Source: Pseudomonadota bacterium (GTDB taxonomy: Bacteria; Pseudomonadota; Alphaproteobacteria; Rhizobiales; Rhizobiaceae). Taken from it: DNA of 8,930 bases. The stretch spans positions 1 through 8,930 of the forward strand of contig JAEWPB010000056.1 of the NCBI GenBank assembly GCA_023399465.1, written 5' to 3'. The notes beneath the pieces are model-generated. The model was given only the letters and a program-made list of their open reading frames with translations, was not told the DNA's origin and made no database searches. The translations under genes and the position numbers were made by a program. Shown here piece after piece: positions 1 through 6,380 of this stretch (its first letter is position 1; each line of letters starts with the position of its first letter).

Positions 1-77
1 TTCAGCGCCTGGATGAGAACATCCATGTGCCCGTTTGTGATCGGATCGAAGGATCCTGGATAAAAAGCTGTCGTCAT
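1..77 (-). CDS. coaD: Phosphopantetheine adenylyltransferase, 5' end only (cut by window edge)
   Basis: CoaD transfers AMP from ATP to 4'-phosphopantetheine to give dephospho-CoA, the penultimate step of coenzyme A synthesis in the cytosol. Only the first 25 codons are present. They read MTTAFYPGSFDPITNGHMDV and onward, which is the family's N-terminus: the SFDP turn at residues 9-12 and the nucleotide-binding TxGH motif at residues 14-17 (T14, G16, H17) are both there. The ATG at 75-77 puts these motifs at the normal distance from the N-terminus. I see no strong Shine-Dalgarno sequence; the bases just upstream are a GC-only palindrome (81-90). The gene is on the same strand as gyrA but about 1 kb downstream of it, so it probably has its own promoter in 78-284, where I could not find convincing boxes. 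Confidence 0.93.
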   Translation of the reverse strand, partial: MTTAFYPGSFDPITNGHMDVLIQAL

Positions 78-284
78 ATCCGGCCGGCCGTTGAACTTGA
101 CGCCTTTTGTCACGGAAGCAGCCCGCCCGCAAGGGTTTTGAAAGCCTGTCCCGCGCTCGCGTGAAAGCTGAATATGTCATGAACGGACTATTCAAGGTGG
201 CTTCAGCCCGGCCCTGCTTATCTGTCCCCGACCTGGATCGGGTGGATCCGCGTCGGTTTTGCGTCAGGTCGCAAAGGGGGAAGA

Positions 285-470
285 ATGCTGGTTGTACTGA
301 TCGCCGTCGCGGTCTTGCTGACGCTCGTGATCGAGCGCCTCTTTCGCCATCTCGCCGAAAACTACGAACTCGAATGGGACGACGACGGAGCGGCCGCCGT
401 TGCGCAAGCGCGCTTCTCCGGCGTTAAGGATTCTGAACGCCAGATGAACGGGGCATTCAAAGACGCTTAA
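285..470 (+). CDS. Small single-pass membrane protein, unknown function (61 aa)
   Basis: I do not recognise a family. The protein opens with an uninterrupted hydrophobic stretch, residues 1-16 (MLVVLIAVAVLLTLVI), followed by a basic/polar stretch (ERLFRHLAEN) and an acidic patch at about residues 28-34 (ELEWDDD). This is the layout of a short membrane-anchored protein with a small soluble tail. A purine-rich ribosome binding site (AAAGGGGGAAG, 273-283) stands just before the ATG. Codon third positions are mostly G or C, as in neighbouring genes, which supports real coding. It is the first of three small ORFs on this strand. A longer overlapping frame (107-427) is arginine-rich and looks like a shadow. 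Function cannot be inferred. Confidence 0.62.
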   Translation: MLVVLIAVAVLLTLVIERLFRHLAENYELEWDDDGAAAVAQARFSGVKDSERQMNGAFKDA

Positions 471-577
471 GGCAGCTTGTGGTTAATGCAGCCTACGGTG
501 CGATGGAACTTCCGCGCCACCGACGAATTTAGGAATGGATTGTGAATATGCTTAGGACCGCACAAAGGAAAAGTATC

Positions 578-739
578 ATGCCTGACAAAATCACGGTGAT
601 CAGCCTGCTCTGGATGACCATGGTTGGGGCGATGCTGACTGCGACGGTTACGCTTTATCAACCGAGTTTTCAGGCAGGCAAGGCGAGTGGCTCGACGGTA
701 ACCGCTCGCTCACAATCTACAACGCATTACTACCGCTAA
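578..739 (+). CDS. Small membrane or secreted protein, unknown function (53 aa)
   Basis: The protein has a short polar start (MPDKIT), a hydrophobic segment at about residues 7-27 (VISLLWMTMVGAMLTATVTLY), then a Ser/Thr/Gln-rich tail ending THYYR. It could be a single-pass membrane protein or carry an uncleaved signal anchor. I chose the ATG at 578 because it follows a good ribosome binding site (AAAGGAAAA, about 564-572). A GTG at 542 and an ATG at 548 in the same frame would add 12 or 10 residues but have no comparable site. Codon use is less biased than in gyrA or uvrA. It lies between two other small membrane ORFs. I cannot assign a family. Confidence 0.5.
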   Translation: MPDKITVISLLWMTMVGAMLTATVTLYQPSFQAGKASGSTVTARSQSTTHYYR

Positions 740-778
740 CGAGGATCAGATCCACGAACAGTAAGGAAGGATGAAACC

Positions 779-913
779 ATGTTCTTGACTTTGACCGTGC
801 TTGCCGCCCTGATCAGCATCATGTTCGTCACGTCGGTGGTTTCAACGATTTCCGCACTGCGCGACGAGACCGAACAGGTCAAGGCCTATGCGCGGAAGTA
901 CCGGACCTTCTGA
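779..913 (+). CDS. Very small membrane protein, unknown function (44 aa)
   Basis: This ORF encodes 44 residues. A hydrophobic helix spans about residues 2-27 (FLTLTVLAALISIMFVTSVV and on), followed by a charged amphipathic tail, LRDETEQVKAYARKYRTF. The ribosome binding site AAGGAAGG (763-770) precedes the ATG at 779 by eight bases. An ATG at 771 in another frame stops after five codons and is not a rival. The TGA at 911-913 is followed 35 bases later by a strong intrinsic terminator, as expected of the last gene of a transcript. The intact ribosome binding site, GC-rich third positions and terminator together make a real gene likely despite its size. Family and role are unknown. Confidence 0.6.
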   Translation: MFLTLTVLAALISIMFVTSVVSTISALRDETEQVKAYARKYRTF

Positions 914-947
914 GTTTCGCGAATAACAACCTCCCAAGCCACGACTG

Positions 948-977
948 AACCGGACGGTATACGCCGTCCGGTTTTTT
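948..977 (+). terminator. Intrinsic terminator after the small-ORF cluster
   Basis: A perfect 10-bp stem, AACCGGACGG (948-957) with CCGTCCGGTT (964-973), closes a six-base loop and runs into six T residues (972-977). It lies 35 bases after the last small ORF and is oriented for plus-strand transcription. Confidence 0.92.
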
Positions 978-1020
978 CGTGTCTGCGTTTTCGGCTCAGT
1001 GGGACACGGCGATTCCGCAA

Positions 1021-1047
1021 ACGAAAACGGGCACCCGAAGGTGCCCG
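1021..1047 (-). terminator. Intrinsic terminator of gyrA
   Basis: On the minus strand an 8-bp stem (CGGGCACC / GGTGCCCG, 1028-1047) closes a UUCG tetraloop and is followed by TTTTCGT (1021-1027 read in reverse). It begins 29 bases after the gyrA stop codon. It faces the plus-strand terminator at 948-977, so the two convergent transcripts each have their own stop. Confidence 0.9.
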
Positions 1048-1076
1048 CAATCAGATCCGACCCCAAGGCCGCGGTA

Positions 1077-3854
<2,778 letters not shown>

Positions 3855-3889
3855 TTCAGATCACGATCTTTTCTAGAATCACTGCGAAA

Positions 3890-3919
3890 TTTATAGCGGA
3901 AAGCGGTTGCAAGCGCCAA
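3890..3919 (-). promoter_or_regulatory. Predicted gyrA promoter
   Basis: On the minus strand, TTGGCG (3914-3919) is followed after 18 bases by TATAAA (3890-3895), close to the -35/-10 consensus. The region is AT-rich compared with its surroundings. It would give a leader of about 30 bases before the TTG start of gyrA. Inferred from sequence only. Confidence 0.55.
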
Positions 3920-3961
3920 TTTCCGACAGTGTTTTGAACAGGCTTTTCGGTCATTGACAAG

Positions 3962-3978
3962 GGAAATGGCGCATTTCC
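3962..3978. repeat. Perfect dyad between gyrA and marC, possible operator
   Basis: GGAAATG (3962-3968) and CATTTCC (3972-3978) are perfect inverted arms around a three-base centre. The dyad starts three bases after a perfect -35-like TTGACA (3954-3959, plus strand), so it would sit between the -35 and -10 positions of a marC promoter. No convincing -10 is visible at the right spacing. An operator role is a guess from position and symmetry. Confidence 0.4.
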
Positions 3979-4071
3979 ATGGCGTTGCCGCCACAATTTC
4001 CGGGCTGGTCTTTCCTTGCGCTCGCCGCTCACGTAACAATAACCGCCATCCTTATTGCTGTGAGACTGTCG

Positions 4072-4701
4072 ATGGCTACAACCGACCTGCTGATCCACGC
4101 TATCACGACACTGTTGGTGACGATCGATCCGCCGGGACTGGCGCCCGTCTTCCTGGGCCTGACCGTCGGAATGAACCGCGAACAGCGCAAGACGGTGGCC
4201 TTGCGCGGCTCGCTGATCGCCTTCGCCATCCTCGCGGTCTTTGCCCTCTTCGGCGCCGGCGTGCTCGGCCTGCTCGGGATCTCGCTCGGCGCTTTCCGGA
4301 TCGCCGGCGGCATACTGCTGTTCTGGATCTCCTTCGAGATGATTTTCGAAAAGCGCATCGAGCGCAAGGAGAAGACCTCGGAGATCGCGATCACCAAGGA
4401 CCATATCCATAACATCGCCGTATTCCCTCTGGCGCTACCGCTGATTGCCGGCCCGGGCGCGATCTCGGCGATCATCCTGCTGTCGAGTTCCATGGAGGCG
4501 CCGGGCGACCGCGCCATGCTGATCGGCGTGCTGGCCGTGTGCATGTTGCTGATGTTCGGCACGCTTGTTATCGCCGAGGTCGTCGATCGCTTTCTCGGCG
4601 TCACCGGGCGCGCGATCCTGACGCGGTTGCTAGGCGTCATCCTCGCGGCGCTGGCCGTCCAGTTCGTGGTGGACGGCGTGAAATCGGCCTTCGCAACCTG
4701 A
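4072..4701 (+). CDS. MarC family integral membrane protein (NAAT family, formerly UPF0056)
   Basis: The 209-residue protein has about six hydrophobic segments: roughly residues 5-30, 46-66, 72-92, 117-138, 148-170 and 184-201. It shows the two-half arrangement of MarC proteins, with DPPGLAPVF (19-27) in the first half and PLALPLIAGPGAI (119-131) in the second, plus AFRIAGGILLFW (74-85). A charged cytoplasmic-type loop (about 93-112) separates the halves. The family lies in the inner membrane; the original link of E. coli MarC to multiple antibiotic resistance was not upheld, and the substrate is uncertain. I chose ATG 4072 because it gives the usual family length. An ATG at 3979 would add 31 residues, but that stretch uses GTA, ACA, ATA and AGA codons that are scarce in the genes here. 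A GTGAG at 4060-4064 may be the ribosome binding site. The gene is divergent from gyrA. Confidence 0.88.
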   Translation: MATTDLLIHAITTLLVTIDPPGLAPVFLGLTVGMNREQRKTVALRGSLIAFAILAVFALFGAGVLGLLGISLGAFRIAGGILLFWISFEMIFEKRIERKEKTSEIAITKDHIHNIAVFPLALPLIAGPGAISAIILLSSSMEAPGDRAMLIGVLAVCMLLMFGTLVIAEVVDRFLGVTGRAILTRLLGVILAALAVQFVVDGVKSAFAT

Positions 4702-4738
4702 CGCTCACCCGGGCATTGGACAGTCAATGCCCGAGCGT
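4701..4738. repeat. Inverted repeat at the marC stop codon, possible terminator without U-tract
   Basis: GGGCATTG (4711-4718) and CAATGCCC (4725-4732) form a perfect 8-bp stem with a six-base loop. Outer arms ACGCTC (4701-4706) and GAGCGT (4733-4738) add six more pairs across a four-base bulge on one side. The left arm begins at the last base of the marC TGA. There is no T-run on either strand, so it is not a classical intrinsic terminator. It lies between convergent genes and may stop transcription or protect the mRNA 3' end. Confidence 0.5.
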
Positions 4739-4789
4739 CGCCGCCGGCGCATTGCGCACCTGCCCGTCCCGCAGCAGATGGCAGGCCTG

Positions 4790-5230
4790 CTAGATCATGT
4801 TCGGGACTTCCGACCTGTAGTCAGCTTCGCTTTCGCGCGGCAACAGGAACCAGTACGGCTTCATCACAGCGAACTGCTGGGTATCGTCGCGCAGCAGGAC
4901 ATAGGCGCAATAGACGGTATCGTCCTCGGGTCGCAAAAATACGGAAATCCAGGGATTCTGCCGTGTGCCGATATGGCTGGCATGGCCGAGTTTTCGGATG
5001 ATGTCGTTTTTATAGCGAGCCAGAAGCGGCCGATGGCTATGGTGATAAGGCATTCTGGCGAGGGCGTCATAGTCCTGCGCGAGTAACGGCGATTCGTCAC
5101 TGTTTTCGGCATACCACTGCACCACGTTCATGTAGTCGGTAGCCCGTGCATTGGCCCGATCGTAGCGATGCCTCTTCTGAAAATCGGTATGCCCGGCAGC
5201 GAAACGTTTGGCGAAATCGATCAAGCCCAT
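4790..5230 (-). CDS. Hypothetical protein (146 aa), no recognised family
   Basis: I do not recognise this protein. It has no signal peptide or membrane segment. It is rich in His, Tyr, Trp, Asp and Arg, and has a single cysteine (C108). The N-terminal half looks helical and charged (DFQKRHRYDRANARATDYMN, residues 16-35). The C-terminal half contains alternating hydrophobic stretches suggestive of strands, WISVFLR (94-100), TVYCAYVLL (105-113) and FAVMKPYWFLL (120-130). The ATG at 5228-5230 was chosen because GGGAG (5239-5243 read in reverse) lies eight bases upstream. An ATG at 5278 would add 16 residues (VVVGVFF and so on) translated through that binding site. It is convergent with marC and on the same strand as ssb, whose terminator separates them. 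It is probably a soluble cytoplasmic protein. Confidence 0.72.
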   Translation of the reverse strand: MGLIDFAKRFAAGHTDFQKRHRYDRANARATDYMNVVQWYAENSDESPLLAQDYDALARMPYHHSHRPLLARYKNDIIRKLGHASHIGTRQNPWISVFLRPEDDTVYCAYVLLRDDTQQFAVMKPYWFLLPRESEADYRSEVPNMI

Positions 5231-5580
5231 AAAAAATACTCCCACAACCACTATGCGTGCTTGGGTATCTGCAAACAAGAAATTAAACCTTAAATTTCAA
5301 CCGGAAAGTTTAGGTGACGGCTGAGAAGGCGTTGGCGCGCTCGCCCTTCATGCCGGTTTCCGGCGCTGCGGAATGACGTCACAGGCGTCTCAGCATCCTG
5401 GATCCCGCATCTGCCACCGGGAGCGTACCCGCACGAGGGTGAGCAATCACACCCAGATCTGGTTACATGGATGCCAGCGGCGCTATCCTGTGCAGACGTG
5501 GCTCTCCGCCGCGTAGAAACGAAAAAGCGGAGCCCGATCAGATCGGTCTCCGCTGTCTTGCTATCGGTTCAATCGGACAA
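5231..5580. other. Intergenic region between the hypothetical gene and ssb
   Basis: This 350-base stretch has no gene I can support. The part nearest 5231 (to about 5315) is AT-rich and presumably holds the promoter of the gene at 4790-5230; a weak minus-strand pair TTGTTT and CATAGT, 17 bases apart, is the best I can offer. The middle is GC-rich with a short hairpin GCCGGTTTCCGGC (5352-5364) and a perfect 10-bp palindrome CCAGATCTGG (5453-5462). A plus-strand frame at 5373-5516 (47 codons) has no good ribosome binding site and unusual codons. The ssb terminator occupies the right end. Confidence 0.6.
5521..5554 (-). terminator. Intrinsic terminator of ssb
   Basis: On the minus strand AGCGGAG and CTCCGCT form a 7-bp stem. 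One A-G mismatch is followed by CCGA/TCGG inside it, around a five-base loop (5526-5554 in total), and the hairpin ends in a run of T residues (5522-5526 read in reverse). It lies 26 bases after the ssb stop codon. Confidence 0.88.
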
Positions 5581-6126
5581 TCAGAACGGAATGTCGTCGT
5601 CGAGATCGCGCGAGAAGTTGCCGCCGCCGGTGCTGCCGCCACGGCTCTGGCCGCCGCCGGAGGACGACTGGCCGTAATCGTCTCCGCCATAGCCGCCACC
5701 GCCGAAGTCGTTGCCGCCGCGGCTGCTGCCGCCGCCGCCATAATTGCCGCCACCCTGGCCGCCGCCGCCCTCGCCGCGGCCGTCAAGCATGGTCAGGGTC
5801 GAGTTGAAGCCCTGCAGCACCACTTCCGTGGAATAGCGGTCGTTGCCGTTCTGGTCCTGCCACTTGCGCGTCTGCAACTGACCTTCGATGTAGAGCTTGG
5901 CGCCCTTCTTCACATACTGCTCGACGACCTTGCACAGGCCCTCGTTGAAGACCACGACGGTGTGCCATTCGGTCTTTTCACGGCGCTCGCCGGAATTGCG
6001 GTCGCGCCAGGTTTCCGAGGTCGCGATACGCAGGTTCGCGATCGGTCGGCCATCCTGGGTGCGGCGGATTTCCGGATCCGCGCCCACGTTCCCGATCAGG
6101 ATTACCTTGTTCACACTACCAGCCAT
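5581..6126 (-). CDS. ssb: Single-stranded DNA-binding protein
   Basis: SSB coats single-stranded DNA as a tetramer during replication, recombination and repair, and recruits partner proteins through its C-terminal tip. The 181-residue protein has the OB fold at residues 1-113: NKVILIGNVGADPEI (6-20), the aromatic DNA contacts W40 and W54 (TEWHTVVVF), and KLYIEGQLQTRKW (77-89). A glycine-rich, low-complexity linker with Ser, Asn, Gln and Tyr spans about 117-170. The acidic tip LDDDIPF (175-181) is the interaction peptide for exonuclease I, RecQ, PriA and other partners. I start at ATG 6124-6126, preceded by GGGTGAG on the minus strand; a longer frame from 6231 would add 35 residues foreign to SSB. 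The gene diverges from uvrA and its promoter overlaps an SOS box. Confidence 0.97.
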   Translation of the reverse strand: MAGSVNKVILIGNVGADPEIRRTQDGRPIANLRIATSETWRDRNSGERREKTEWHTVVVFNEGLCKVVEQYVKKGAKLYIEGQLQTRKWQDQNGNDRYSTEVVLQGFNSTLTMLDGRGEGGGGQGGGNYGGGGSSRGGNDFGGGGYGGDDYGQSSSGGGQSRGGSTGGGNFSRDLDDDIPF

Positions 6127-6240
6127 ATCACTCACCCTGTCTTCCGCGCCGCCAGCGCGGTCCAAAAAAATCTGAAGAACGACCTTAGCCCATCGCCGGC
6201 CAGCCGTGCGAACGGCAGTGGCGAAATCCACAAGGAATTT

Positions 6241-6255
6241 GTTCTTTATTTGTTC
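6241..6255. promoter_or_regulatory. LexA binding site (SOS box), GTTC-N7-GTTC
   Basis: The sequence GTTC (6241-6244), seven bases TTTATTT, then GTTC (6252-6255) is an exact match to the alphaproteobacterial LexA operator, a direct repeat known from Rhizobium, Sinorhizobium, Agrobacterium and Rhodobacter. It lies in the ssb-uvrA intergenic region, 115 bases before the ssb start and 126 before the uvrA start. Its right half overlaps the -10 box of the predicted ssb promoter. LexA bound here should repress ssb directly, and uvrA if its promoter also lies here. Confidence 0.9.
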
Positions 6256-6280
6256 TAGTAAATCCGTACCATGCTGTCAA
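6252..6280 (-). promoter_or_regulatory. Predicted ssb promoter
   Basis: On the minus strand a perfect -35 box TTGACA (6275-6280) is followed after exactly 17 bases by TAGAAC (6252-6257), a four-of-six match to the -10 consensus. Four bases of that -10 are the complement of the right GTTC half of the SOS box. Transcription would begin around 6245, giving a leader of about 120 bases. Confidence 0.65.
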
Positions 6281-6286
6281 CCGAAT

Positions 6287-6317
6287 CGAAAAACCGCAGC
6301 CCCGAAACCGTTTTTCG
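6287..6317. repeat. Inverted repeat in the uvrA upstream region
   Basis: CGAAAAAC (6287-6294) and GTTTTTCG (6310-6317) are perfect 8-base inverted arms with a 15-base spacer, located between the SOS box and uvrA. If uvrA is transcribed from near the SOS box, this would lie in its untranslated leader. No function is shown by the sequence. Confidence 0.35.
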
Positions 6318-6380
6318 CCTCGACACCGAGCCAAGCATAACTAAATAAGGGGCTGGTTAGCGGACTAGAGCTTGAGCAAG

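Noticed and set aside
81..90. Palindrome CGGCCGGCCG next to the coaD start
   Set aside because: A GC-only 10-mer of this kind is common in such genomes and has no spacing that suggests an operator.
229..271. Inverted repeat CGACCTG / CAGGTCG upstream of the first small ORF
   Set aside because: Seven-base arms 29 bases apart are expected by chance in GC-rich DNA; not enough to call a leader structure.
107..427. Plus-strand ORF overlapping the first small membrane gene
   Set aside because: Arginine- and serine-rich product without a hydrophobic segment or ribosome binding site; it overlaps a better-supported frame.
4029..4727. Minus-strand 232-codon ORF opposite marC
   Set aside because: Low-complexity Ser/Arg/Ile composition and complementary to clear MarC motifs on the other strand.
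5373..5516. Possible 47-codon plus-strand ORF in the gap before ssb
   Set aside because: No ribosome binding site, atypical codons including TTA, TCA and CAT, and no recognisable features.
5467..6258. Plus-strand alanine-rich ORF opposite ssb
   Set aside because: It is the antisense of the glycine-rich linker codons of ssb (GGN read as GCC) and has no independent support.
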